From positions 1 to 64,000 of the forward strand of contig CAYFPQ010000003.1 in the NCBI GenBank assembly GCA_964345005.1: a stretch of 64,000 nt of DNA. Direction: 5' to 3'. Below the pieces are notes generated by a model. The model made no database searches. It saw only the letters and a list, made by a program, of their open reading frames with translations, and was not told where the DNA came from. This DNA is from JABMPJ01 sp964345005. GTDB taxonomy: Bacteria > Verrucomicrobiota > Kiritimatiellia > UBA8416 > JABMPJ01. This document shows positions 31,221 to 41,000 of the stretch, piece by piece; within the stretch, counting starts at the first letter, position 1, and each line of letters starts with the position of its first letter. Made by a program: the position numbers and the translations under genes.

Positions 31221-32473
31221 GCGATTCGCTTGATGCGGGTCTTCGGCTCAGGAAACTGAACCTGACCGGTGACCATGCGCTTGGTAACACGCAGCGACTT
31301 CGTGGCAGAATGTCGAGGCGCCTCGAACATCACGTCCAACATCAGACTCTCGATGATTGCACGGAGTCCGCGCGCCCCAGTACCGCGATCCACCGAAAGT
31401 CGCGCCATTTCCCGGAGCGCGCTGTCGGTGAAGCTGAGCTCGATATCTTCCATCGCCAGCAGCTTCTGGTATTGACGCACCATGCAATTGCGCGGTTTCA
31501 CCAGGATATCGACCAACTGGTCCTCGGTCAGCTCCGACAGCGTCGTAACAATGGGTAGTCGACCGATCAGCTCGGGGATCAGACCGTACTTCACGAGATC
31601 TTCCGGCTCGACACCGCCGTGATCCACACCTGTGATCGTACGGCTCTGCGGCTCCACGAATCCTATCTGCTGAGAGCCCTGGCGCCGCTTGATGATGCCG
31701 TCCAGCCCCACGAAAGCGCCGCCACAGACAAAGAGGATGTGCTCCGTGTTGATCTTGATGTACTCCTGTTGCGGATGCTTGCGCCCGCCACCGGGCGGAA
31801 CGCGCGCCATCGTTCCCTCCAATATCTTGAGCAGGGCCTGCTGTACGCCTTCGCCGGAAACATCGCGCGTGATCGATACGTTCTCGGTCTTGCGGCCAAT
31901 CTTATCGATCTCATCCACATAGATGATACCGGTCTCCGCCCGCGCCACGTCACCGTCAGCGTTCTGAATCAGGTTTAACAGGATGTTCTCAACATCTTCG
32001 CCTACGTAGCCCGCCTCGGTCAGCGTGGTGGCATCCACGATGGAGAACGGCACATCGAGCATCTTTGCCAGGCAGCGCGCCATGAGCGTCTTGCCGGATC
32101 CCGTGGGCCCGATCAGCATGATATTGCTCTTCTCGATTTCAACATCCGAGAACGGGTGATCTTCCGCGAAATGCGACTCCTGCTTCAGGCGCTTATAGTG
32201 ATTGTGAACCGCAACCGACAGAACCTTCTTGGTATGATCATGGCCCACCACATAGTCATCGAGATAAGCTTTGATCTCATGCGGCTTGGGAACCACCAAA
32301 CCCGGCCGCACATCTTCCTGTTCGACCGGGTGCTTCCCCTTCTCGAGCAGTGTGTTACAGAGCTCAACACATGCATCGCAGATGTTGACGCCCGGCCCCG
32401 TTACGAGACCACTGACGGTCTCGCGGCGTTTGCCGCAAAAACTGCATGTTATGGGACCGGAAGACGTCTCCAC
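31217..32473 (-). CDS. clpX: ATP-dependent Clp protease ATP-binding subunit ClpX
   Basis: Unfoldase that delivers substrates to ClpP. The 418-residue protein has the zinc-binding domain with C10, C13, C32 and C35, the Walker A LIGPTGSGKTLMARCLA near residue 120, Walker B IIYVDEIDKIG, pore loop GYVG, the IGF-type tripeptide loop (QQIGFVEPQ, needed for ClpP docking) and RGARGLRAIIE sensor 2. It follows clpP by 2 bases in the tig-clpP-clpX cluster. Confidence 0.98.
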   Translation of the reverse strand: METSSGPITCSFCGKRRETVSGLVTGPGVNICDACVELCNTLLEKGKHPVEQEDVRPGLVVPKPHEIKAYLDDYVVGHDHTKKVLSVAVHNHYKRLKQESHFAEDHPFSDVEIEKSNIMLIGPTGSGKTLMARCLAKMLDVPFSIVDATTLTEAGYVGEDVENILLNLIQNADGDVARAETGIIYVDEIDKIGRKTENVSITRDVSGEGVQQALLKILEGTMARVPPGGGRKHPQQEYIKINTEHILFVCGGAFVGLDGIIKRRQGSQQIGFVEPQSRTITGVDHGGVEPEDLVKYGLIPELIGRLPIVTTLSELTEDQLVDILVKPRNCMVRQYQKLLAMEDIELSFTDSALREMARLSVDRGTGARGLRAIIESLMLDVMFEAPRHSATKSLRVTKRMVTGQVQFPEPKTRIKRIA

Positions 32474-32475
32474 GA

Positions 32476-33081
32476 TCAGGCTCCCTTCGAGCTATTGGTC
32501 ACCACTTCGTCCACCAGCCCGTACTCCTTGGCATCGCCAGCCGACATGAAAAAGTCACGGTCGGTGTCGTTGGCGATCACATCGATGTCTTTGTCGGTAT
32601 GCTTGGCAAGGATCTCGTTAATCCGCTCGCGCAGTCGCAGGATTTCCTTGGCCTGGATGCTGATGTCCGACGCCTGCCCCTGGACGCCACCCCAAGGCTG
32701 GTGGATCATGATGCGGGCGTTAGGCAGCGCGAAACGCTTACCCGGCGTACCCGCGGCCAACAGAACGGCCCCCATGCTGGCGGCCTGCCCCACGCAATAG
32801 GTTGCCACATCGCACTTGAGGAACTGGATGGTGTCATAGATGGCCAGTCCTGCGGTGACGGAGCCGCCTGGCGAATTGATGTAGATGCTGACATCCTTCT
32901 TGGCATCTTCAGCCTGCAGGAACAGCAACTGGGCAATGATCAGGTTGCTGATGTCATCGTTAATGCCCGATCCGATAAACAGGATGCGGTCCTTGAGCAA
33001 ACGCGAAAAGATGTCGTAAGCCCGCTCGCCGCGCCCCGTCTGTTCCACCACAATCGGCACCAAAGCCTGGTTCTTTACCAT
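32476..33081 (-). CDS. clpP: ATP-dependent Clp protease proteolytic subunit ClpP
   Basis: The serine protease barrel of the Clp system. The 201-residue product has the catalytic triad S102 (VGQAASMGAVLLAAG), H127 (ARIMIHQPWGG) and D176 (NDTDRDFFMSAGDA), and the family start ERAYDIFSRLLKDRILFIGS. It is followed by clpX, and preceded after 103 bases by tig. The gap to tig contains only short low-complexity fragments of a dispersed repeat (see findings). Confidence 0.98.
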   Translation of the reverse strand: MVKNQALVPIVVEQTGRGERAYDIFSRLLKDRILFIGSGINDDISNLIIAQLLFLQAEDAKKDVSIYINSPGGSVTAGLAIYDTIQFLKCDVATYCVGQAASMGAVLLAAGTPGKRFALPNARIMIHQPWGGVQGQASDISIQAKEILRLRERINEILAKHTDKDIDVIANDTDRDFFMSAGDAKEYGLVDEVVTNSSKGA

Positions 33082-33184
33082 GATATCTGCCTCTCTTTAC
33101 GTCTTCGCGTGTGCCACGCGTTCACAACGCTATGCAGCATTGCGTAGTCGCCGTGGTCTCTGCGCGAGATTCCAAGTCATAAAA

Positions 33185-34480
33185 CTACTTAACCTTGGCC
33201 TTCTCCAAGAGAAAGTCCAGCGTCTTCTCATCGCGGATGTCACTCTGCAAGCGTTCGAGTGCGTTGCGCTTCTCCAATTCGCTTCTGAGCTTATCGGCTG
33301 TCATCCCATAGCTCATGGCCATGGTTTCAAGGCGCTGATCCAGTTCATCGTCCGAGACCGAGATCGACTCTTCCTCGGCGATACGGCTCAGAATGTAAGT
33401 GAGCTGCACGCGTTCTTTCGACGCCTCCGTGGCCGACTCCACGATCCGTGCCTGTTGCTCCTCGATCTGCTCACGTGAAGCGCCCTGCATCGCGATGCGT
33501 TCCACCATGCTGCGCACCATCATCTGCATCTCCTGCTGCACAACTGACTGGGGCAGATCGAACTTGGCCTTCTTCAGCAGGTGGTTCCCGATCTCCTGCT
33601 TGAGGCGACCATCCTCCTGCTGCTCCCGGTTCTGCTGGATGTCTTCACGGATGCGCTGGCGTAGCCCTTCTTCGCTGTCCACTTCAAACATCTTGAGGAA
33701 CTCTTCGTTCACCTCCGGGAGCTTGCGTGCCCGGCGCGCCTTGACGTTCAGCGTGTAGGAGGCGGTCTTGCCACGTAGCGCTTCCGTCGCGAAATCCTCT
33801 GGGAACGTAATCTCAGTCTTTACCTCGTCACCCACCTTGGCTCCGAGCAACGACGCATCCACCCCGGGGAGGAACTCGCGCTGTCCCAACATGGCCCAGA
33901 AGTCGCTACCATCGTCCAGCTCCGGCGCGTCCGGCGCCAGTTCCTTGACGGGCTGTCCGTCACACTCGCCGCGGTAGTCGAGTTTCACAAAGTTTCCGTC
34001 CTCAAGGGCGCCTTCGTTGTCATCCTCGAACCGAGACCGCTGCTCCAGTACGGAGTCAAAGGCCTTCTGCACATCCTCCTCGGACACTTCCACGAGGTCA
34101 CGCTTCAGGGATATCTTGGTGTACCTGGGCAGCCTGAAGGCGGGCGGCACGTCGATCATCACGTCAAACGCCAGTCCGGTCTCCTTGGAGAACTCTACGT
34201 TCTCCACGCCAACGATCGCCACCGGCGTTACGCCCTGCTCCTCTAGCGCGGAACGGTAAAACCGCGGCACCAGACGCTCCTTGGCCGACTCCGCGAGGTC
34301 CTTCTTGTACTGCGCTTCAATCACAGCCGTCGGGGCTTTGCCCTTCCTGAACCCGGCAACACGCCCGCCCTTGCGGAACCAGCCCAGCAGTTCCTCGTAA
34401 TCGTCACGCACTTCGTCACTCGTCGTCGCAACATGCATCAACTTCCGGCAGGGGCCGGCATCTTCCATCTTAACGTTCAT
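33185..34480 (-). CDS. tig: Trigger factor
   Basis: Ribosome-bound chaperone with peptidyl-prolyl isomerase domain. The 431-residue protein has the ribosome-binding segment GRVAGFRKGKAP, an FKBP-type PPIase domain (about 155-240) with GNFVKLDYRGECDG and FLPGVDASLLGAKVGDE, and a C-terminal helical arm domain. The ribosome-docking G-F-R-x-G-K-x-P motif is intact. AAGGGA precedes the ATG. Order tig-clpP-clpX is the common bacterial arrangement. Confidence 0.96.
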   Translation of the reverse strand: MNVKMEDAGPCRKLMHVATTSDEVRDDYEELLGWFRKGGRVAGFRKGKAPTAVIEAQYKKDLAESAKERLVPRFYRSALEEQGVTPVAIVGVENVEFSKETGLAFDVMIDVPPAFRLPRYTKISLKRDLVEVSEEDVQKAFDSVLEQRSRFEDDNEGALEDGNFVKLDYRGECDGQPVKELAPDAPELDDGSDFWAMLGQREFLPGVDASLLGAKVGDEVKTEITFPEDFATEALRGKTASYTLNVKARRARKLPEVNEEFLKMFEVDSEEGLRQRIREDIQQNREQQEDGRLKQEIGNHLLKKAKFDLPQSVVQQEMQMMVRSMVERIAMQGASREQIEEQQARIVESATEASKERVQLTYILSRIAEEESISVSDDELDQRLETMAMSYGMTADKLRSELEKRNALERLQSDIRDEKTLDFLLEKAKVK

Positions 34481-34811
34481 AGTCCCTTACCCACTCTCCA
34501 GTTACTGGGTTCCAATCCTTGACGCCAAAACATCCTTAGCGCATTCAGATTCAACATCCAACATCCAACAAGGAACTCCCAAACATCCAAGTGTGCGAGA
34601 GGAAACGAATGGCGGGCCTTTCAGACATTCATTCACTTCCTTGTCGGATGTTGGGTGTTCATACCCCAAGCGGAGGCCGGGGTGAGGGGTTTGCAGGCCT
34701 TTCATCCATCCCCTACCCCAAGCGGAGGCCTGGGGGAGGTCACGTAGGCCTTAGCGGTTCGGTATTCCGAACCGGTCCAGCCAAGTGGCCTCCCCCAGGC
34801 CGAAGCGCCCC
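34481..34811. other. Intergenic region between rho and tig with hairpins and direct repeats
   Basis: These 331 bases hold no credible gene. From 34536 to 34590 there is CATCCAACATCCAAC-type simple repetition. CCCCAAGCGGAGGCC occurs twice (34664-34678 and 34716-34730), the second at the foot of the long hairpin listed separately. The tig promoter must lie here, but no convincing -35/-10 pair was found. Confidence 0.7.
34721..34807. repeat. Long hairpin element, copy 1 (conserved core shared with 63904-63979)
   Basis: Outer stem: 34727-34743 (GGCCTGGGGGAGGTCAC) pairs with 34785-34801 with one G-T position. Inner stem: CGGTTCGG (34755-34762), loop TATT, CCGAACCG (34767-34774). The 29 bases 34749-34777 are identical to 63928-63956, while the outer arms differ in sequence yet stay complementary. 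It sits 5 bases after the rho stop and may terminate rho transcription; it lacks a T-tract. Confidence 0.85.
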
Positions 34812-36239
34812 TTATTCTTTCATGGTCATGAGGAATTCCGCGTTGCTCTTGGTCTTCTTCAGACGCTTCACAATCATCTCCATGGCTTCCACGGCGGGTA
34901 CACCGTTGATGGCACGCCGCAGCGTCCAGATACGCGCCAACTCGTCGGGATGGAGCAATAGCTCTTCCTTGCGTGTGCCGGACTTCTCAACGTTGATGGC
35001 AGGAAACACCCGCTTCTCGACAAGGGAGCGGTCCAAGCAGAGCTCGAGGTTACCCGTGCCCTTGAACTCCTCGAAGATGACGTCATCCATGCGGCTGCCC
35101 GTCTCCACCAGGGCCGTCGCCATGATGGTGAGGCTACCGCCATCCTCGATGTTGCGCGCCGCGGCGAAGAAGCGGCGAGGCTTGTGCAGTGCATTGGCAT
35201 CCACACCACCCGAGAGGATCTTGCCGCTGTGCGGCTGAAGTGTGTTGTAGGCACGCGCCAAGCGCGTGATGCTGTCGAGCAGGATCACCACGTCCCGACC
35301 ACTTTCAACCATGCGTTTCGACATCTCGATCACCAACTCCGCCACCTGTACGTGCCGTTCCGGCGTCTCATCGAACGTAGAGCTGATGACATGCGCCTTG
35401 GTGTTGCGCTGCATGTCGGTGACTTCCTCGGGACGCTCATCGATGAGGAGAATGATCAAGTGCACGTCCGGATGATTGGCCGAGATGCTGTTGGCTATTT
35501 TCTGCAACAGCACCGTCTTGCCCGTGCGGGGAGGCGCCACGATAACGCCGCGTTGCCCCATGCCCACCGGCGTGAACAGGTCCATCACCCGCATCGACAC
35601 CTCGTTCTGACCACACTCGAGATCGATGCGCTGATCGGGAAAGATCGGCGTCAGGTTCTCGAAGGGAACCATCCGGCGCGATCCATCCGTGGCCTGGCCA
35701 TTGATCTCATTCACACGAAGCAACGCAAAGAAGCGCTCCTTCTCTTTCGGCTCACGGATCTCCCCGGCCACCAAGTCGCCGGTACGCAGGGCAAAACGAC
35801 GAATCTGTGACGGTGATACGTAGATGTCCTCTGGGCATGGCTGGTAGTTACTGTACTCGGAGCGGAGGAATCCGAAGCCGTCCGGCAGGACCTCCAGCAC
35901 CCCACGGCTGTTCATGCGGCCGCCCTGGCACGCATGTTCCTTCAGAATCTCGAAAATCAGCTCGTGCTTCTGTAGCGCACCGAGATCGACCAGGCCCTGT
36001 TCTTCCGCAAACTCGCTCAGCTCGGGAACGGACTTCTCCTGGAGGTCGAACAGGCTGAGCATGGGACCGTCCTTGCGCGGTTGCTCTTCAGTCTTCCCGC
36101 CACTTTCTTCACCGTCGCCCGCATCGCGAACGGGCCGCGTATACCGTGGCTCGCCTTCGACGGCTACGTTACCATTAACCTGCCGGCGGCCGCGTCCACG
36201 GCCTTGACGGCGTGATAAGTTGTTTTTTCTCTGAGCCAT
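34812..36239 (-). CDS. rho: Transcription termination factor Rho
   Basis: Hexameric RNA helicase that ends transcription. The 475-residue protein has a basic Arg/Gly-rich N-terminal extension (RRQGRGRGRRQ, about 60 residues beyond the E. coli start), the Rho N-terminal helical domain, the RNA-binding cold-shock fold (about 105-180: GVLEVLPDGFGFLRSEYSNY, EDIYVSPSQIRRF), the P-loop VAPPRTGKTVLLQ near 235, Walker B LIILLIDERPEEVTDM, the Q-loop ISSTFDETPERHVQV, and R-loop LSGGVDANALHKPRRF. It overlaps the upstream coaE stop by one base. An Arg/Gly extension is common in high-GC bacteria. Confidence 0.98.
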   Translation of the reverse strand: MAQRKNNLSRRQGRGRGRRQVNGNVAVEGEPRYTRPVRDAGDGEESGGKTEEQPRKDGPMLSLFDLQEKSVPELSEFAEEQGLVDLGALQKHELIFEILKEHACQGGRMNSRGVLEVLPDGFGFLRSEYSNYQPCPEDIYVSPSQIRRFALRTGDLVAGEIREPKEKERFFALLRVNEINGQATDGSRRMVPFENLTPIFPDQRIDLECGQNEVSMRVMDLFTPVGMGQRGVIVAPPRTGKTVLLQKIANSISANHPDVHLIILLIDERPEEVTDMQRNTKAHVISSTFDETPERHVQVAELVIEMSKRMVESGRDVVILLDSITRLARAYNTLQPHSGKILSGGVDANALHKPRRFFAAARNIEDGGSLTIMATALVETGSRMDDVIFEEFKGTGNLELCLDRSLVEKRVFPAINVEKSGTRKEELLLHPDELARIWTLRRAINGVPAVEAMEMIVKRLKKTKSNAEFLMTMKE

Positions 36240-36823
36240 TACTGCCCTCTCTTCATACTGCCCAACACCCGTTCCACCTGGGCCTCCAGGATCGCCGGGG
36301 TACCATCATTCCACAAAACGTAATCGGCACACGCTGCCTTGCGCATCTCCGGCCATTGCGCATCCATCCGCGCCTCGGCCTGCTCATCTGTCAGCCCGCG
36401 CTCCCGCAGGCGTGCTATCCGTGTCGCGCGCGAGGCGCAAACGCCAATCACGGCATCCCAACCCTCGCCGTAGCCCGCCTCAAACAGCAGGGGAACAACA
36501 ACCACAGCCATCGTCTCCCGACGATCCTCCAGCCACTTGCTCCACGCCCGCTCCACCGCTGGATGCACCAGCGCGTTCAGTGCCCTGCGATCCTCTTTCG
36601 AGCTGAACACCCGTTCAGCCAGTGCACGCCTGTCAATGGCCCCCGATTCCGCTACGACACCTTCGCCAAAGTGCTTCACCACGGATGCGTAGATCTCAGT
36701 GCCCTCCGCCATGGCCTCGTGGGCCAACCCATCGGCCTCGCACACTGCCACGCCGCGGGCTGACATGTATGAGGCGGCCAAGCTCTTTCCGCAGGCAATA
36801 CCGCCGGTGAGCGCAATCTTCAT
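36239..36823 (-). CDS. coaE: Dephospho-CoA kinase
   Basis: Last step of coenzyme A synthesis. The 194-residue product begins MKIALTGGIACGKSLAASYM with the P-loop; further motifs are VCEADGLAHEAMAEGT, GAIDRRALAERVFSS, LNALVHPAV, VVPLLFEAGY, RIARLRERGLTDEQAEARM. The longest frame adds nine residues; family alignment starts at this ATG. The stop overlaps the rho start by one base, so the two are coupled. The 126 bases upstream (36851-36976) hold nothing recognised. Confidence 0.95.
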   Translation of the reverse strand: MKIALTGGIACGKSLAASYMSARGVAVCEADGLAHEAMAEGTEIYASVVKHFGEGVVAESGAIDRRALAERVFSSKEDRRALNALVHPAVERAWSKWLEDRRETMAVVVVPLLFEAGYGEGWDAVIGVCASRATRIARLRERGLTDEQAEARMDAQWPEMRKAACADYVLWNDGTPAILEAQVERVLGSMKRGQ

Positions 36824-36976
36824 GGTTAGAGGAATAGTCTGAAAACTCACGTGACCTGCCCCGACTCCGAGCGGTCACAGCCACATGGAAAGCACCTGCG
36901 GATGGCAGGTAAGAGCTAGTAAAGCAAAGCACGTAAGTGGTGTCAACAATGGACTTTCGCGCTAAGACAGGCTGCA

Positions 36977-37852
36977 CTACCCAAACAGCTCCGGCTCGCG
37001 CAGGCTCTTCGCAAACTGCTCGAATCCCAGTGCTTCATAGAGTTCCAGCAGCACCGACACGTCCGGGCTCTTGACCGTCAGCGCCTCCAAATCATCGGCG
37101 CAAGGGATATCAAGATTGAGCCGAACCATTTTCACATTCCGCTCAACCCGTTCCCAGTGCTCGGCCAGGGACCGACCGACCTTCTTTCCCGAGAGGTCGT
37201 CCAGGTGTTCGCGGATCCCGTCCAGCGAACCGTACGTCTGAAGCAGCGTTGCAGCGGTCTTCTTTCCCACCCCCGGCACGCCGGCGATGTTGTCGCTGCT
37301 GTCGCCAATCATTGCCAGCCACGGTATTATCTGGTCGGGCCGGACACCCGTCTTCTCCAACACGCCTTCCGGGTCCAGCGCCGGTCCTTTCCCCGACATC
37401 GGGACCACTCGGACCACTTCATCGACGGCTCGCAGGAGGTCCTTGTCGCTCGTCGCAATCATCACCGCATCCACATTACCCCGTGCGCGTACCGCGATGG
37501 CCGCCAGCACATCATCGGCCTCCTGGCCATCGACACAAATTCGCGTGATGCCCGCTCCTTCCAGGTACGCATCGATGTGGGGAAGCTGCGAAGACAGCTC
37601 ATCGGGCATGCTTTCGCGGTTGGCCTTGTACTCCACAACCAGTTCCGTACGTTCGTCGGGCAACCCGCCATCGAAGACCACGGCCCAATGCGACGCCCCC
37701 CAGTGGTCTCGCAGATGCTCGAGCATACGAATGCAGCCGAATACGGCATTCGTCGGCTCGCCCGCGCGGTTGGTCATCCGCGGGATGGCATAGAAGGCAC
37801 GATAAACCATGCCGTAGCCATCGATCAGAAGTAGTCTGCGGGGACCTGTCAT
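36977..37852 (-). CDS. Stand-alone 5'-3' exonuclease (PolI N-terminal-type flap nuclease)
   Basis: A 291-residue protein with the PIN-like and H3TH domains of the DNA polymerase I 5' nuclease: LLLIDGYGMVYRAFYAIP, TNAVFGCIRML, WAVVFDGGLPDERTELVVEYKANR, VDGQEADDVLAAIAVRA, MIATSDKDLLRAVDE, and the helix-three-turn-helix PWLAMIGDSSDNIAGVPGVGKKTA. There is no polymerase domain: the frame ends cleanly after the nuclease, unlike polA. It would remove flaps or RNA primers. Either of two nearby ATGs (37870 or 37852) could be the start. Confidence 0.9.
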   Translation of the reverse strand: MTGPRRLLLIDGYGMVYRAFYAIPRMTNRAGEPTNAVFGCIRMLEHLRDHWGASHWAVVFDGGLPDERTELVVEYKANRESMPDELSSQLPHIDAYLEGAGITRICVDGQEADDVLAAIAVRARGNVDAVMIATSDKDLLRAVDEVVRVVPMSGKGPALDPEGVLEKTGVRPDQIIPWLAMIGDSSDNIAGVPGVGKKTAATLLQTYGSLDGIREHLDDLSGKKVGRSLAEHWERVERNVKMVRLNLDIPCADDLEALTVKSPDVSVLLELYEALGFEQFAKSLREPELFG

Positions 37853-37900
37853 GTCTTTCACACTGCGCATGAAGGGACCCCGGTCTGTTGACGACCCCTC

Positions 37901-37978
37901 GGCTCGCTGGGGACAGCTCGCCCTTCTACCTTCCGACCTCAGCGCCAGCTCGGTAGGGCGAGGAGTCCCTTCCGAGCC
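37901..37978. repeat. Long imperfect hairpin between exonuclease and secretin genes
   Basis: Four paired blocks fold in order: GGCTCG (37901-37906) with CGAGCC (37973-37978), GGGAC (37910-37914) with GTCCC (37965-37969), CTCGCCC (37917-37923) with GGGCGAG (37956-37962), and CTACC (37926-37930) with GGTAG (37952-37956; one base shared between the last two). Small internal loops separate them. It is downstream of the secretin operon, so it could end that transcript, but it lacks a T-tract. It looks like a dispersed palindromic repeat. Confidence 0.75.
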
Positions 37979-38004
37979 GCTATCGTCGCTCCCCGCCCGC
38001 AGGT

Positions 38005-41000
38005 CTACTCGGTTGCCACGTCAACCATTCCTTCGGGAAGCGGAACGTCTTCCTGCGCCTTGATCGGCAGTCCGTTCGGATCCACAAGACGTGCCGTTAC
38101 GAAAATGAGCAGGTTGCGCTTCTCGCTGTGCTCGTAAGAGCTACGGAACAGGCGCCCAATCAACGGGATATCACCCAGGAAGGGAACACGGTCGTCCACA
38201 TCCAGCCGCCGCTCGGTAATCATGCCGCCCATGACAACCGTGGCTCCGTTATAGATCGAGATACTCGTGTTGACCGAACGGGTATGGAAGAAGGGCTGCT
38301 CCATCGGCACCCGAACGTCACCGAAAACAAGTCCGTAGTCCTTCCATTCCGGGTCCGACACCACTTCCGGTGTCATGTTCAGATTGATCATCTGGCCTTC
38401 CGTACTGACTTCAGGCAAGACGGAGAGGATTACACCCACTTCGCGGGTTTCGAACGTCGATGGCTCGGCTGCGAACGGAGAGACACCTTCAGGAAGCGTG
38501 ATGTTGCTATCGCCGCCGCCGCCCAGATTGCTCAGCGACTTGATCTCGAACTCGGTCGGGTAAATGTACTCCGTGACAACCTTAATCGTGGCCTCGTTAC
38601 CGGACTTTGTGGTCACCTTCGGCGCCGAGAGCAAGTCGGCATGACCACGCTGCTGCAGCATGTGCAGTACCATCGAGAGCTCCGGATTGGTAAGTACACT
38701 TCCGATCCTCATGACGCTGTCGACAGTGGTGACGGCTTCACCCAAACCCGTCGGGATATAGCGGTTGCCACCGGTCAGCGACCCGTTCGCCCCCATCCCC
38801 GAGATCTCGATGCGCTGACGCGCCGAAGGCGGCAGGTTGCCCTGTCCCCGCTTCTCAGCCACCTGCCACGTGTTATCCAGCAGCCACTCGAACCCGAGCG
38901 AGTCCAGATCGGTCTGCGTTACCTCGACAAATCGAGCTTCGATCTCGATCTGACTTGGGACGACGTTCAGGACCTCAAGCACCTTATCGAAAACGGCATG
39001 ATTCCGTTCGGTGTTGGCCACGACGATCTTGCCGATAGTACGAACATACTTGATGGAGGATCCATCCGGCCATTCCACGCCCATGTCATCGAAGAAGGCT
39101 TTCCAGTCAGCTCCACCTCCTCCAACACCCGTGCCCTCGAGCGCGATGAAGTCCCCGCCACCACCACGATCGTCGCCCGCGCCCAACTCGGACTCCACCA
39201 GGCTGATCTTCTCTTCAACGGCAGGCAGCACGTCATACATGCGAACGATGATGTCACCTTCCGGGGCGTTGAAGGGCACGATCATGACAACGCTGCCCTC
39301 GATACGGAACTTCAGATCGGCCACCTGCGTCACGATCTTCAGGGCTTCCAAGAGAGAAATATAGCGCGCTGTAAAGGTGATAAGCGGGACCTGGCCGGCC
39401 TCGCCGCCGCCGCTGTCATCCAACATGCTGGCGAACGGGTCGTCCGACGGAGCGGCCGCGGGCTTATCGGCCTGCCCAAGGCTCAGGATAATGTTTACAC
39501 CCTTCTCTTCTTCCGAAATATCAGCCGGGTCAAAGTCGACACTCGCCGTCTGCAGGAAGTCGACAACGTCATGGATGTTGGCCTGGCGGAAATCGATCTC
39601 CGGAACCTTGATCGACGCCATCTTGGCACGTATACGCGTCCGGATATCCTTGTCGACCTCCTTCTCGGGGATGATATCCTCAGTCTTCTTGGCCACAGCC
39701 TCTGCGAGCCCGTAATCGCGTGGGTTCCATGCCTGCCGAACCTGCGTCATCATTTCGCGACGGGTGCTCTCCACCTCCATCGAAGCGCGGTCGTAGCGTT
39801 TCTGGGCCACCTTCTGAATCATCCGGATGGCCTCGGTATTCTGGGGGTCGAGATGCGGCTGCAGCACGGCTTCGAATTTGGCCTGCGCCCGGTCGTACTC
39901 ACCGTTGATCAAGTGCTGGCGCCCAGTCTTCAGCAGCTCGGAAACTTGATCTTGCTTGGCGATGAAGTCTTCTTGCTTCGCGCGCTGGATCGGGGCCTCG
40001 GGCACGTCATCCTCGACAGGTTCAGGATCCCTGTCCAACTCCTCCAGAAACGCGGCAGCACGAGGGTGCTTGAACGCAAGGGCACGCTCACCAAGTTCAC
40101 GTGCCGCTTCGATTTCGCCCTTACGCTGCAGCGCCTTGGCCCACTGGAAGAAGTTGAGCCCCTGGCCCATACGGATGCGGCCGCGCGTCCGTGCGGTTCC
40201 GGGCCGGTCGGTGATGTAACGCTGTGCCTCCTCGAAGAGCCGCTCAGCTTCCTTGTAATCGTGCGCCTTGGCTGCAGATTCTGCCTCGGCCAGCACCTCA
40301 CGGCCGTGGGCCTCGAGGGCCTGACGGCGCAGCTCCTCCTGCTTGCTCATAACGTCTAGAGCTTGGTTGAGCGCGAGTTCAGCCTTCTCCGCCTCGCTAA
40401 TCTCGACGACGGCGGGCGCAGCCGGACGCTCATCGGCAGCCACCGTCTCTTCGGCGGGCTCTACGGGATGCTCCTCCACGGAGGCCGGCGCTTCGACGGC
40501 GTCGACAAGCAGATCCTCCGCCGGCATCTCGGCTTCGGCTTCCTCGACGGCGACTTCCTCAACGACCTCTTCAACGACCTCTTCAACCACTGCCTCTTCG
40601 ACCGGCAGCTCTTCGACCGGTTCTTCCAGCAGGTCGACGACCTCCTCAACGGGCTCGGCCTCGGCAACCGGAGCTTCATCGATAACAGGAGGTTCGGGAA
40701 CTCCCTCGGCCAGCGCATCCTGAATGGCTCCCTCAACAAGCAGGTCCAAGTCGCTCCCGGCATCCAGGTCAGCTTCCAGAGATTCGACCAAAGCGTCTTC
40801 CTCGGCGACCTCCTCAACAGCCGTCGCGTCGACCACCTCGTCGGTGACTTCTTCCACTGCCATTTCGTCGGTCGGCTCTTCCGCGACCTCTTCAGCGACG
40901 TCGGACATGCCTTTTTCGGGCTCGGCTGCGATTACATCGTCAATGGGCTCTTTGATCGCCATGTCTTCGACCGGCAGCTCCTCAACGATCTCCTCGGCGG

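Noticed and set aside
38128..40359. 743-residue open frame on the plus strand inside the secretin gene
   Set aside because: It is antisense to the secretin, has no family motif and arises from the repetitive acidic codons; the secretin on the minus strand is clear.
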